From positions 186,001 to 250,000 of the forward strand of contig CAKJVC010000151.1 in NCBI GenBank assembly GCA_918026815.1: a DNA stretch of 64,000 bases, written 5' to 3'. Below, one piece after another: positions 34,447-46,300 of the stretch. A program made the position numbers and the translations under genes. The notes under the pieces were generated by a model. That model searched no databases, had not been told where the DNA came from, and saw only the letters and a program-made list of their open reading frames with translations. Each line of letters starts with the position of its first letter. The first letter of the stretch is position 1. The DNA is from Chalara sp. BL73 (taxonomy: Eukaryota; Ascomycota; Leotiomycetes; Helotiales).

Positions 34447-34740
34447 TCCCTTACATCGATAATATTACTGTCGCCGACAGGAAACTTGACTTCAGGCGGC
34501 TGGGGCTAAATCAGACACTTTACGCTAATGACGACAAAGGCTACTATAAGTTGGAGGAACTTGGGCCAGACGGAGCAGCGCTAAGGGGAACTTTCTCCGG
34601 AAACAGACTCAACCTGATTTTCTAGAGGGGGAAGTATTTCTATTCGCCAGACAACAGAGTAACAGAGACTAGTTCTAGCTGCGAATCCGGCTTTGAGGAG
34701 CCGGGAGGTGTTGAAGAACAGGAAGAAAGGGCTAGACATT
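34447..34740 (+). mobile_element. C-terminal remnant of a retroelement polyprotein
   Basis: One frame reads ITVADRKLDFRRLGLNQT, then DDKGYYKLEELGPDGAALRG and TFSGNRLNLIF, and stops at 34626. This is the pattern after the integrase of fungal Ty3/gypsy polyproteins (K-L-x-x-R-x-L-G-P-Y, Y-x-L-E-E-L-D-G, F-A-G-x-R-L-K). Nothing upstream of it could be read as integrase, so only the tail survives. Confidence 0.5.
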
Positions 34741-35140
34741 TTGTTGTCTGACCACCCTTTTTAGCAAAAGCCCAGAGGAACCTATATACCCGAGTAGATG
34801 ATTCTGAAAAATCCTCGGACTATTAAGATTTCTATGTGCTACCAGCCTAGAAACCCCTTCATACGAAAGAGAGAGTCTTGGCCGGCGAGAGAACGGTTTC
34901 CTACACCGGATCGCCGACGGCAACTGTCACCAATTACCATACGTTTTACCTGAAGGTTATTGCAATAGAAACGTATGCAGTTCCCCTGTATATCTCTGCC
35001 TTTCGTGAGCCAGGACGCGCACAATTCAGCACCCCGTTGCATGGGTAGGGGTCGTAGCTGTGGCCTAGACACTCATAGGTGCAGGGAGGAAAAGCTTCTA
35101 TAACTATTACGCCAACAAGTGTACGCAAAGAAGAGATTAA

Positions 35141-35404
35141 ATGGAAGAGTCCCCAATACCCAACAGCCCCAGAAGCCCACAAAAGAAGAGGAGGAGCAGC
35201 AAGGATGAGGTTGACCGCCCTCGCCGTCCCAAGATAGGCCAATCAAAGAAGTCAAACAGCCCTAGTACCCCATTTGAAGTCCAGATCCAGATCCAGAAAC
35301 CAGAGACCGACGTCCAGGAACCAGGGAGAGAAATGTCAATCCAAAGCAACCAGTCCAGAGAAAACCAGTCTATAGGTGCAAGATCCTGGTGGTCCCTATT
35401 CTAA
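35141..35404 (+). CDS. Short proline/serine-rich hypothetical frame
   Basis: 87 codons from an ATG: MEESPIPNSPRSPQKKRRSS, then basic and glutamine-rich sequence ending ARSWWSLF. Part of its opening (GAGTCCCCAATACC..CAGCCCC) recurs at about 35556-35595. Low complexity and its place in retroelement debris make a real gene doubtful. Confidence 0.2.
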   Translation: MEESPIPNSPRSPQKKRRSSKDEVDRPRRPKIGQSKKSNSPSTPFEVQIQIQKPETDVQEPGREMSIQSNQSRENQSIGARSWWSLF

Positions 35405-35631
35405 AGATCAATTAGCTGGTCACCAACCCTTGATAAGAAAAGGAGCCAAGGTCTATTCCAAAACCTCTTCTTGCCAAGGAACGAAAGATAGCGAATCAAA
35501 CACTTAAAAATATTTCTCTACAGGCACCCTCCAGCCTCCTTAGCCTTAGCCTGTTGATAAAAGAGCCCCCGATACCAAGCAGCCCCAAGGCCCCATCTTA
35601 CAGACAGAAAATTTTAGCTATCTGTAAGCGT

Positions 35632-36231
35632 CAACGCTGCTGAGCGGCCGAAGCCAACAACACGTTGGACCACTTTGAGGTTAGCTATGATGGGGATGCA
35701 CCAAGCAACCCTCCGGTGGGTGTATCTCCGCCCTTGCCGCCAAGAGCAACCGAAGCTCAACAGACAAGGTAGGCTACGGGTAGGAGATCACTGCAAGTAT
35801 GGGACAATTGCACGACCAAAAAAGCCGAGCAACTTCGACGCTGCTGAGCGACAACAGGTTGGACCGCCTTAAGCTGGTTACAGCGCGTACACGCTGAGCA
35901 GGCTACCGAGCGGGTGTATCGTCCCCTATAACCGCCAAGCAGGTAGGTTACAGGTAGGAGATCGCTGCAACTAAGGGACAATTGTGTGGTTCGGCGCCGA
36001 AACGCCGAACAAAAGGCCGACCTAGAAGTACACGCTGCGTCAACGTATTGAAAACGCTTCTGGAGGGGGTACTTCTAGTTTAAGGAAGGAAAGGCTGTGA
36101 ATATGAGGAAGGCTCGAAGGTGGTTCGGAAGGAGATCGTGATTCGAAGGTGAGGGGGAGGGCCGACTTGGAGATCTACGCAACGTCAACAAGATGAAAAC
36201 GCTTTAAAAAGGGAGATACTCTTGATATTCT
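35632..36231 (+). repeat. Two sets of imperfect direct repeats in TE debris
   Basis: Set one: 35632-35833 and 35838-36010 share ACGCTGCTGAGCG, GTTGGACC, GGGTGTATC, ACCGCCAAG-like and TAGGAGATCRCTGCAA blocks. Set two: 36017-36083 and 36163-36231 share CCGACYTRGAGA/AGTACACGC, GTCAACR and GAAAACGCTT. Both sets follow the retroelement tail at 34447, so they may be its 3-prime non-coding region. Confidence 0.5.
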
Positions 36232-37053
36232 TACGCCGAGAACCTATTAGCTGCCGCACGCCATGTATCTCGACTCGATATAGTGAAGGTATGGAAGGGT
36301 TCGAAGTATGGAGGGGTTTGATGTTCGAAGGGTCGCTCTGAAGGTGAGCAGTTAGAATTTGGTGCTCGCAAAGGGATCTAAAGAACTGGGAATCGAATAG
36401 AGGATTACTTAGGTCCTCCAGATACTTCTCTGAGAGAGATCGAGAAGTCTGAAGGTCCTTTTGCTGTTGCTGCTGTAAAGTTGTAGGTTGGGAAAGGATG
36501 AAGGAGGGGTGAGCTGGAGAATTGATATTTTATTGTTGCAAAGGCAGGTTGATATCGCTCGAGGCGTTCGAATTACGTGACGTAGCACGTGATTGACGGG
36601 ATATAGGGCAAAGGTTTGAGAGAAGAAATTTGATTTAACGTAGAACCATTCTAGTTCTAGTACTCGAAGTAAGTACGCATGAGAGGGGGACAGATGCAGC
36701 AGGGTTGGCTTCTTTGCCTCGCCATGTAGGAGTCCTCTGGAGTCCCTCGGTCTTTTAAAGGTTCTTGGACCATATCACGTAATCCAACACATCAAGATCC
36801 CGTAGCTCCTTAACCATGTTCCATTGCTATAATAAGAAAAAGGAATCAAAAGCTAAATGAACATATGGAACCCATAATCCCACCTCCTCGTCGTTATCAT
36901 CCGCAGAATATCATCAGTCAAGGAACCCTAATCACACTAGCAAGAGCGTCATCAATAGCAACTACGCCTTTTACTACATAATAGGTATCCGACAGTAGTA
37001 ATGAAAGAGTTGACCACAATCTTCTCTCCTTGTTCGAGCCTTTCCGTAGTAAT
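36232..37053. other. No gene seen
   Basis: No coding motif. The end of this stretch is the downstream region of the ankyrin NLR. Confidence 0.45.
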
Positions 37054-40000
37054 TTAGTTTGCATACTTTTCAGCTAGGCGATCCAGCCAGGCAATCCGTG
37101 CTTGGCCGGAGTAAACCAGGGAGTCGATGTCCTTAGCATCGTAGCCTTCATGGGGGATCTGAAGAAATTTGTGATCCTTACAACGCATATCAGCTTTATT
37201 ATCGCCCGCGTGTTTGGCCATGCATTGACTGCACATGCTCAGAGGGAAGCAATTAAGGCAGATAAATCTAATTCCAAAAATATTACTGCCAGTCTGGCAG
37301 TAATCGCATGTATGGCAATGCTCTATTTTATTTTGAATAGAGTCGATAGTCAGTTCCTGTTCAAAAACGATAGATGCTTCTTTTATATCCGAAAGCAGTA
37401 GAAAAGCTATTCCAAGCTCGCATAAAAACTGGGTTGTATAAAAAGGATCTTCGCGGGGAAGCTTTATTCTCTGAATCAATTCCTGCACGGTAGAAATCAA
37501 AACCGTTCTTTGTGTGGCGAGAGGTGTCATGCAATATCCATTATACCATAGGCCCATACTTTGGCTTAAGGTTTGAGACCGGGAAGCCCAATCCAAACAA
37601 CTTCGACCATAACAGTCAACCAATCGAGGATCGGCTCCATTTTTTATTAGGACCTGCACAATCTCCACGAGCTCGTAGTATATAGCGATGTGGAGTGGTG
37701 TCCGATTCAACAAATCTGTGATATTCATATATTGTCGATCTTTTGGTGGTTCTGTAATCAGGTCAGGTTGTTCAAGCATCATTTTTGAAATGATAAGCTT
37801 CACCACCTCGAGATGACCGCTATTACACGCAGCATGCAATGGCGTCCACCCGTCGCTATTGGCAACAGCAAAGTCGGCTCCTTTATTTAGCAACAACTGT
37901 ACAATCTCGACATGGCTGTTACTACACGCAGCATGCAATGGTGTCCACTTATTGCTGTTAGCAACAGCAAAGTCGGCTTGTTTATCCAGCAATAACTGTA
38001 CAATCTCGATATAGCCGCTATTACACGCAGCATGCAATGGTGTCCACTTATTGCTGTTAGCGACGGCGGGGTCGGCTCCTTTGTCCAGCAACAGCCGTAC
38101 AATCTCGAAATGGCCGCTACTACACGCAGTATTTAACGGCGTCCACCCGTCGCTGTCAGCAACAGCAAGGTCGGCTCCTTTATCCAGCAACAGCTGTACA
38201 ACCTTGAAATGGCCGCTATCACACGCAGTATGCAATGGCGTCCACCCGTTGCCGCTGATAGCAGCAAAGTCGGCTTTTTTGTCCAACAGTAGTTGTGCAA
38301 CCTTTAAATGGCCGCCATTACACGCAGTGTGCAATGGCATCCACCCGTTGCTATCAGCAACAGCACAGTTGGCTCCTTTATCCAGCAGCAGCTGTACAAT
38401 CTCGAAATGACCGTTACTACATGCAGCATGCAATGGTGTCCACCCATTGCTGTTAGCAACAGCAAAGTCGGCTTTTTTATCCAGCAATAACTGCACAATC
38501 TCGAAATGGCCGCCATTACATGCTATGTTTAACGGCGTCCACCCGTTGCTATTAGCAACAGCAAAATTAGCTTTTTTATCCAGCAGCAGCTGCACAATCT
38601 CGAAATGGCCGTTACTACACGCAGTGTTCAATGGCGTCCAGCCGTTGCTATTGGCAACAGCAAAGTCGGCTCCTTTATCCAGCAGCAGTTGTACAACCTT
38701 GCAATGACCGTTACTACACGCAGCATTCAACGGCGTCCACTCGTCGCTACTAGCAACAGCAAATTCGGCTCCTTTATCTAGCAGCAGCTGTACAATCTCG
38801 AAAAAGCCGCCATTACACGCAGCATATAGTGGGGTCCACCTATTGCTGCTAGTAGCAGCAAGGTCGGCTCCCTTGTCCAGCAGTAGTTGCACAACATCGA
38901 AATAGCCATTATTACACGCAGCATGCAATGGCGTCCACCCATTGTTATTAGTAACAGCAAAGTCGGCCTTTTTATCTAGCAACAGCTGTACAACTTCAAA
39001 ATTGCCGTTACTACACGCAGCATACAGTGGCGTCCACCCGTTGCCGCTGGTGGCAGCAAGGTCGGCTTTTTTGTCCAACAGTAGTTGTGCAACCTTGAAA
39101 TGGCCGCCATTACACGCAGTGTGCAATGGCATCCACCCGTCGCTATCAGCAACAGCACAGTTGGCTCCTTTATCCAACAGCAGCTGTACAATCTCGAAAT
39201 GACCGTTACTACATGCAGCATGCAATGGTGTCCACCCGTCGCTGTTAGCAACAGCAAAGTCGGCATTTTTGTCTAGCAGCAGCTGGGCAACCTTGAGATA
39301 ACCGCCATTACACGCAATATTTAACGGCGTCCACTTGTTGCTGTTAGCAACAGCTAAGTCGGCTCCTTTGTTTAGCAGCAGTTGTGCAACTTCAAAATGG
39401 CCGTTACTACACGCAGCATACAGTGGCGTCCACCCGTTGCCGCTGGTAGCAGCAAGGTCGGCTTTTTGTCCAGCAGTAGTTGTACAACTTCGAAATGGCC
39501 GCTATTACATGCTGCATGCAATGGCACCCACCCGTCGCTGTCAGCAATAGCAAAGTCAGCTTTTCTGTTTAGCAACAGTTGTACAACTTCAAAATAGCCA
39601 TTATTACACGCAACATGCAATAGTGTCAACTTATTGCTGTTAGCAACAGTAAAGTCGGCTCCTCTGTCCAGCAACAGCTGTACAATCTCGAAGTGGCCGT
39701 TACTACACGCGGCATCCAACGGCGTCCACTCGTCGCTGTTAGCAACAGCAAAGTTAGCTCCTTTGTCTAGCAGCAGCTGTGCAATCTCGAAATGACCGTT
39801 AATACATGCAGCATGCAATGGCGTCCACTTATTGCTGTTAGCGACAGCGGGGTCGGCTCCTTTGTCCAGCAACAGCCGTACAATCTCGAAATGTCCGCTA
39901 CTACACGCAGTATTTAACGGCGTCCACCCGTCGCTGTCAGCAACAGCAAGGTCGGCTCCTTTATCCAGCAACAACTGTACAACCTTGAAATGGCCGCTAT

Positions 40001-42967
40001 TACACGCGGCGTGCAATGGCATTCGCCCGTCGCTGTCAGCAACAGCAAAGTCGGCTCCTTTGTTTAGCAGTAGTTGTGCAACTTCGAAATAGCTATTGTT
40101 ACACGCAGCATGCAATGGCGTCCACCCATTGCTGCTAGCAACAGCGGAGTCGGCTCCTTTGTCCAGCAACAGCTGTACAATCTCGAAATGGCCGTTACTA
40201 CACGCGGCATTCAACGGCGTCCACCCATGCCTGTTAGCAACAGCAAAGTTGGCTCCTTTGTCTAGCAGCAGCTGTACAACCTCAAGGTGCCCAATATCAG
40301 CTGCCACGTTTACCGGGCTAAGACCGAACGTATTTGTAGCTGTACAATCTCCGCCGTGTATAAGTAAAAGGTTCACCATGTCTTTTAGCCCTTTTTTAGA
40401 TGCGATATATACGGGGCTTCGACCCATAAAATCTCGAGCGTTCTGGCTCGCACCTAGTGCTACTAATGTTTTCGCCATTTTTTCTTGATTATTTGATAAA
40501 GCTGCATTTAAGGCGCTACCAAACTGGCCACCTTTTGTATTGATGTCCGAGCCTAATTTAATCAACATCTGAAATGCTTCTATATGTCCATTTGAGCACG
40601 CAGCTGATAGTGGTGAGCCAAATCGGCCGCCAGCCAAATTTAGGCTTCGATCCAGCTCTTGATCAGGTATTTCCAAAGCAGGGATTAGCCCAAAAAGAGC
40701 TGAGTAGTATAATGGAGTTGATGGTTTGAATGATTTATCTGGACATTCGTTTTCACCGGGGATATAGTTTGATTCAAAATAGTCACGCCATTTCTGAAAG
40801 CCGAGATTATTTTCCACAAAGAATGTTTGAAATATTGATAATAAAAAAGAGCAATCTTGGCGATAATGTGTAGGCCATGACATAGATGCATAATCGACAA
40901 ATGGACGTAAAGATGTGCCGCTTGTTAAAGTATTTGAAGCTTGCCAAACACTCTGATAGTTAAGGTACCGAAGACAAGTTTCTGCCAGCATTGTATGATG
41001 ATATGCTTCCTTGGATATAGCTATCTTGAGATCGGAGAACTTGTGTAGAGTTGGAAGGACGGATACTAGAAATTCTCGTACGGAAAAATGAACCAACTGA
41101 ATAGTACGAGATGCCGGCAAATCCTGTGATCCTGAAGCTCGAAAATCGACCAGGGACCCGCAAATATCCTTGATCTCGACATTAATATACTCGTCATCAA
41201 TAACTTCTGGAAGCTCGTCAATAGGTAATTCTTCATTTTGATGATCAGCCTTGAGAGTTAGAACAGCATCCATTACTTCCAAAACGGTCAAAGGACGTGC
41301 AGCAAATACAATCCAGCGCAAGATTGCGATTGCGCGGTCGCGTTCTTCGTCTTCTTTCCTCTGGATGGCTCTCCAGTTTCTTTCATAAGTATTAATCAAG
41401 CCAGTTGGCATTTTGTTCACAATATCTTGTAATTGCTTCGGAGTTTTAGTAGCACGTAAATGACTCTGTTGCATTTTGATCCACAAGAACATGCCTTGGC
41501 ATTTATCTGCCATTTGTTGTGCGATATCTTGTCGCAGATCTTGGCTTTTCTTCGAAAGTCTGTAATCGACTGTCTGTTGGGAAAATCGAGTAATATCAGG
41601 ACGTACATTATTTTCGTTGATTTGACAGTCAAAAACAACCCAGTCCTCGAGATCATCGTGGTCTTGTGGTTGCACCCCAAACCTTATATCAATTTCATTA
41701 CGCGTAACTAAAAGAATTCGGGTGTTGGTAGCTTTCATTCTTTTTCTTAATGTTCCAAGAAAAGAGATACGGTTGTCGTCATTTCGATCATACTCGTCAA
41801 GTCTGTCCAAAATCAACGTTTGTTGAGCTTTGTTCTGAAGAATGTCTTCAAGAATATCCCAAACTTTTGCTTGTAGAGCTTTTCTCCCCGCTTCTTTTCC
41901 TTCCATGTGGCCTCTGATCGTATCGAGTGCATCAGGGTCTTGTCGGGCCAGCTGCGAAAGCCAAAAGCGAGGAATATCTCTTAATTTGCCTTCGGCTCGA
42001 GCATGAGCTGAGGAAAAGAAATACGCAAACGGCTGCGATTGAGTTGATTGTACAAATTGCACAATTTTGGCACACAAAACTGATTTTCCTTGACCTGCAC
42101 TACCATTGATCCAAAGAATTCTGGACGCAGAATGTTGACTGGGTTGTATCCACGCCTGAAACATAGAGTGTTTAAAAATCCACTCACATGTGCCTTCTAG
42201 TCTAGCCTCAACACAGTCTTCGAACTGACCGTCAGTTACAACCGCATCAAGCCACTCATCAATATTCTTTAGTGCTTGGCGTCGAGCTGATTCTTGTTTC
42301 TCCTTGACTAGAATCTGGATATCAATTTGGAGGGATGTAAATACGTGTGCAGATATCGCTCCCTTATCTATAAGTATGGCCAATTAGAACGAAGCCAAAG
42401 TGTCGTATACACTTCCCCATCCATACCTTTCATTTCTTCATTATCCGTTCCATGTGGTAGAGGCACGAGGCTAAACAGTTGCTCCAGCAGCAGATGAAAC
42501 ATCTCAACCTGGCGCGCAAACTTTCCCCTGCGCCGGAAGGTCCAGTCCAGTCTACTTTTCACCGATGCGTGGAACTCTGCATTGTTCTCTGTAGGCTCGG
42601 TCGAAAATTCAAGCTTGGGTAGTAGTAAAGCCTTTTCATGATTCTTTGATTGTGTTTTAAGTCGAGATTGAATCTGCTCACCAGCCCCTAATGTTTCACA
42701 GATACTCTGAAGAATATCTTTGACCGACCTGGTAATTTCAGGATCATCTAGTCGCACATGGTGCATCTTCTCTAGCTTTCCTTTGGAAATGCCCACGGCA
42801 CGCGTCCACTCTCGGAATCGTCTTTTATCGACCTCAAATATCGAAGAGCGCTGACGCAATTCCTGACTAAAAGCCTTGAATGTGTCAAACTTTTCTATGG
42901 CATCTACGCAGACCCCAAAGAGACCTAACAAGCCGAGCAGACCGACACTTAGTCCTACTGGTTCCAT
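37054..42967 (-). CDS. HeLo-NACHT-ankyrin-ZZ NLR, one-base deletion in the repeats
   Basis: Exon 1 (42967-42427) encodes a HeLo-type N-terminus (MEPVGLSVGLLGLLGLFGVC, then FEVDKRRFREWTRAVGI). A 59-base intron (GTATGG donor, TTATAG acceptor) leads to exon 2. NACHT follows with Walker A GSAGQGKS (269-276) and Walker B-like TLILDRLDEY (364-373). After about four divergent ankyrin repeats come 25 near-identical 33-residue repeats (ADFAVANSDGWTPLHAAC pattern). The C-terminus has a degenerate repeat and a ZZ-type zinc finger (CDYC, CLNC, CSQC, CKDH; 37165-37320). At 39463-39467 a T run has five bases where sister repeats have six. This shifts the frame and stops the protein at 39372 (1178 residues). 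Counting one missing base makes the whole length divisible by three (1951 codons plus stop), so the break is recent or a sequencing error. Confidence 0.85.
37165..37320 (-). other. ZZ-type zinc finger region of the ankyrin NLR
   Basis: Cys pairs CDYC, CLNC and CSQC are followed by C-K-D-H-K-F-L, the order and spacing of ZZ fingers, which bind zinc and often peptide N-termini or modified tails. It lies behind the frameshift, so it is only translated if the frame is restored. Confidence 0.7.
37790..40340 (-). repeat. Array of 25 ankyrin-coding 99-bp units
   Basis: Tandem coding repeats of 99 bp. Larger blocks are also duplicated: the pair of units at about 38071-38230 recurs at 39852-40010, a distance of 1781 bases (18 units minus the missing base). 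The units with GANCAVADS-type opening at 39100-39200 recur at 38320-38400, eight units away. Confidence 0.85.
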
Positions 42968-44509
42968 GGTGTCACATCAAAATTTTGAGCAGATCACACA
43001 ATAGTACTCTGCAGGTTTGAATATGCGTAATTAAGCTCACTTCCTTGAACACATGGGATTCGTATTGATCCAGTGGCCTGTTAATAATCAATGGTTATAT
43101 TATTTATTTCATCGTAGATCAGACAAACCTACCCGGCTACGCTCCCACACTGGTACAGCAGGTCGATATTTGTATCGCTGTCAGTGCATGACTATCTAGA
43201 AGTAAAATCTGCGGTGAGGAAGGACGAGGCAAATGGTTTTGATAGATCTTCCACTAAATAACGCGCGGATCATTCAATATCTCCTGACTGATCTGGCCAG
43301 TATCTTCGAAGTTGATGTAAGATATCAATTAGAAAAGCCCGATGGTGGGCTGGCATATGAAGCGCAAGGCTGACACAGCCCCTGACACAGCCTCGATTCA
43401 TTTGTTGGTTCGTGCAGCAAAGAAGCCTAAGCCCCCTGTCTCTCTGCACGGCTTCCTATCTGGACATTCGATGGAAACCAAATTTGGTCTCCCATCTTAT
43501 TCTAACTATCATCATGAGAAGGGAAGCAGAATCGGGCTCCACAATATTTCAATTGATTTGCTGATAAATGGGTGGTCGCGTCTATCGTCGATCCTAGCCG
43601 TGAGTGGTTCCTTTTGCTGTAGTCGTGTTTGATTATCGTTCGGGAGATCGCAATCTGCTGCATGCGAGACACTAACCTGTTAAGCCTCGATTCCTTTGAT
43701 TGCGACCATTTTCCTTAGCCCAAGCATGTTTCTTCTTGCGAAACTAGACGTGTCGCACTCGTATATTGGTCAACAATCAGAGCCGCCTAACAACGCTGCT
43801 ATGCAACCCAAGGGAATTCACGCACCCCGCACGGTTAACTAGTCCTATATTTCGTCAAAGCTGTTTGTATGGTTCTTGGCATTTTTGCTAGATTCGATCA
43901 AGTAGATGCTGAAACCGTTGTGGCGATAATCATCCGATCTCACAAACAGGGAGTCTGAAATAAGGTCATATGGAGATAAGCATCCATGCAGATTGGCCCG
44001 TAAACATCGCAAAATATCGAATTTGTAACTAGTTAGTAGAACGACGTTGATTATAGTGCCGTAAGATCTTGATGCTGTACAGCCGATTCTACTCGAAGAT
44101 TTAATATCAATCGTAAGGGAGATTTAAGATCCCGCAGGAATTAATGATAGGTAACGGCAAGACGGCAGCCATGGATTTAGGTCGCTTTAAGGACCGCACT
44201 CTGATCTGGCCCTGTAATAGTGGATTTGCACAGGGGTTTTGGCTATCTCGTCATTCACCCCACCAAAAGCTGATGATAAGGCAAGAAATCCACTATTTTC
44301 CTTTACTTTTGCCCATTCGTCCAACAACAACTCTATAACCAGCGATGTTTTTTCTCGTTACAAAGCTTAGTTATTAACTAAAGCGATATTTTACGACATT
44401 TACAGGCCAATCCGCTTGCACACTCTTCATCAATACCCTCTGCCTGCGGATGCTGAATCAGATACGTCTGGTTGTGCGGCCCCATGGGGAAGAGTTCAAG
44501 AGGATTCGC
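42968..44509. other. No confident gene
   Basis: Holds the upstream region of the ankyrin NLR and short frames such as the one at 43342-43632, none with a recognised motif. Confidence 0.4.
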
Positions 44510-45431
44510 TTAATACATTGAAGGATCAACCCAAGTGAATTGTAATGAAGGTATTAAATCGTCTCGACATTCCAAGGAGCTCTTGATGCTTGGAACTATG
44601 TTCTCTATCTGAAAGCTCACTTCATCTGTCGTCTGGCTTTTAACCATTTGGCGTACTACTTCACCTAGCATCTTGCAAAGCTTTAGTATCTTCGGATACC
44701 TGTTGAAGACGTAGCATATCAATGCATCAAACGTATCATCTGTGAGCGCAGTATTATTGCTGCTCACTTATCAGTTACCACCCGCCGTTTGGATTGGGAA
44801 TTGCTTACATGCGCCGTATAGCCTCTAGACTGCCGAGAAGGGGAATACCGAAGCCCATACAGCTTGACAGACTCACTAGCCGCTTTTCAAGATGTTTTTG
44901 TTTATGCAAGAGGTTCTCTCGTCTCTGATTTTCAGCAGGCTCGACGAGGTCCCAATCATCAATATATAAACTTCTCCAAAGGGTGATTTAAAGAATACGC
45001 AGCGTTTCGAATGCCTCGCTTCCTCCCGGGCTAGAAGCCGTGTCATTAGTTCCACAGGCATGATTTTCCAGACGGGTCGGCCCGGAAATCATCATAATCC
45101 CACCTAAGAGGGTGCAGAGACAAGGGTGCAAAACAAGGGTTGCAGAGACAGGGTGCATAGACAGAGAGTAGCTACCGTAGTGAGCAAACCTTACAATAGC
45201 GCCAACAACTACTAATTGACTAGGGATTGACTGCGCAGGTTTGGAGAGGCCGGTTCTGGCTCCGAAGCCCAAACTTAGGATCGGCAATTGCGGTGCCGCA
45301 TTCATTTTGAGCTCCAGTCTAGCAGTGCGCAGCATTTTTGCCTCAGACCGTGTCTGAGCGATTCCGATATGGACCTCCATCCTACTGCCCAACTTGCTCA
45401 GTGACATTGAGAACTCAGACCCGGGCCGCAT
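44510..45431 (-). pseudogene. Hypothetical gene with in-frame stop
   Basis: From ATG 45431 the frame reads LGSRMEVHIGIAQTRSEAK and LELKMNAAPQLPILSLGFG. Two hydrophobic stretches follow (SQLVVVGAIVRFAHYGSY and LVLHPCLCTLLGGIMMISG), then EAFETLRIL and a TAA at 44988-44990. The same frame continues as SLYIDDWDLVEPAENQRREN and HLEKRLVSLSSCMGFGIPLL to a good donor (GCAT|GTAAGC). After a 49-base intron (44760-44808) it joins in phase to INNTALTDDTFDALICYVF, ending at 44510. Exon phases and sensible sequence on both sides of the stop indicate one gene with a nonsense change. The family is not recognised; two membrane segments are possible. Confidence 0.45.
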
Positions 45432-45739
45432 ATTGTCTGTACTAAGTTAGTGTCTTGACACTATGACGACTGCTATAGACATATCCTCAATTAACTAGCC
45501 CGGCCGTTCTCAAGTGTAGGGTTGACCATTTATCAAAACGGCGTCAAACTGTCCTTTAAGAAAGCGAGCCTGCTTAACCCCGTCCAATCATCTTTCCACT
45601 AACGCCGATCCCAGGTAGGAGAAACCCCTATGCCGAAGAAAATCATGGGTATCTTGGCTTCAAGCAACTCAGGATCAATATACACGTTAATATTTGCTAT
45701 AGTTCTATATGATTTGTGTACTATAGCTCCTCCTAAATA

Positions 45740-46300
45740 TTCAGAAACCCTCCTGCCTAAAAATTATGTTCGCATTATCGCCTTCACGCATAATTTATAA
45801 AAAAGCCTCCTCTAATAGCAAAACAGTGTTCCTCTACTACAGCGCTACTTGTCACGGCCCTGGCCTTCTCTGGGGCGGAGCTCACCACCGGATGCCCCAG
45901 AGCTCGGACAGAGCACAGCACCGGACAACCCAGGGCTCAGGCGGAGCTCAGCACCGGACACCGCAAAGCTCGCCTATCCTGGCCTCCGGCCAGTTCCTGT
46001 ATATAGAGCACGGCTTTCCTTCCCTTCTTCTGTCCGTAGCTTGTTCTCTTAGTTATAACAATTGATAGTTGTTTACACCTCTGAGTCCTTCTATCTAGAT
46101 CCACGGATCGAGATCCCTATTCAGCTTGAGTTGTTACACTACTATCAAGCTCTTACTATTCACGATACTTATAAAAGAGTGTTATCTGAGCCTCAGAGCG
46201 TGACTACAATACTGGGAGATTATCATCAGTCTTGTGTCTGCACTGGCGCGCAAATTCATGCAAGGTTGCCACATCGATCGGTACCCCCAACCGAAACTAT
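45740..46300 (+). repeat. Dispersed repeat family D, copy 2 (interrupted)
   Basis: Matches 16860-17127 on both sides of an inserted LTR: TATGTTCGCATTATCGCC and TCACGCATAATTT on the left; GATACTTATAAAAG, ATCATCAGTCTTGTG and TTCATGCAAGGTTGCCAC on the right. Confidence 0.65.
45850..46138 (+). mobile_element. Solo LTR with target-site duplication
   Basis: 289 bp, TGTCACGG..GTTGTTACA, flanked on both sides by CTACT (45845-45849 and 46139-46143), so insertion and recombination to a solo LTR are clear. It is related to 21930-22152. It carries three imperfect units of about 32 bp (45878-45974, each with CACCGGA) that the other copy lacks. TGTATATAGAGCACGG is a plausible TATA region. Confidence 0.85.

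Noticed and set aside
39000..39300. Possible CRISPR-like array from regular spacing
   Set aside because: The 99-base period is coding (33-residue ankyrin units), with no short repeat/spacer structure.
37887..39597. Plus-strand and alternative minus-strand frames of 60-130 codons across the ankyrin array
   Set aside because: They repeat every 99 bases with low-complexity serine/leucine sequence and are shadows of the ankyrin frame.
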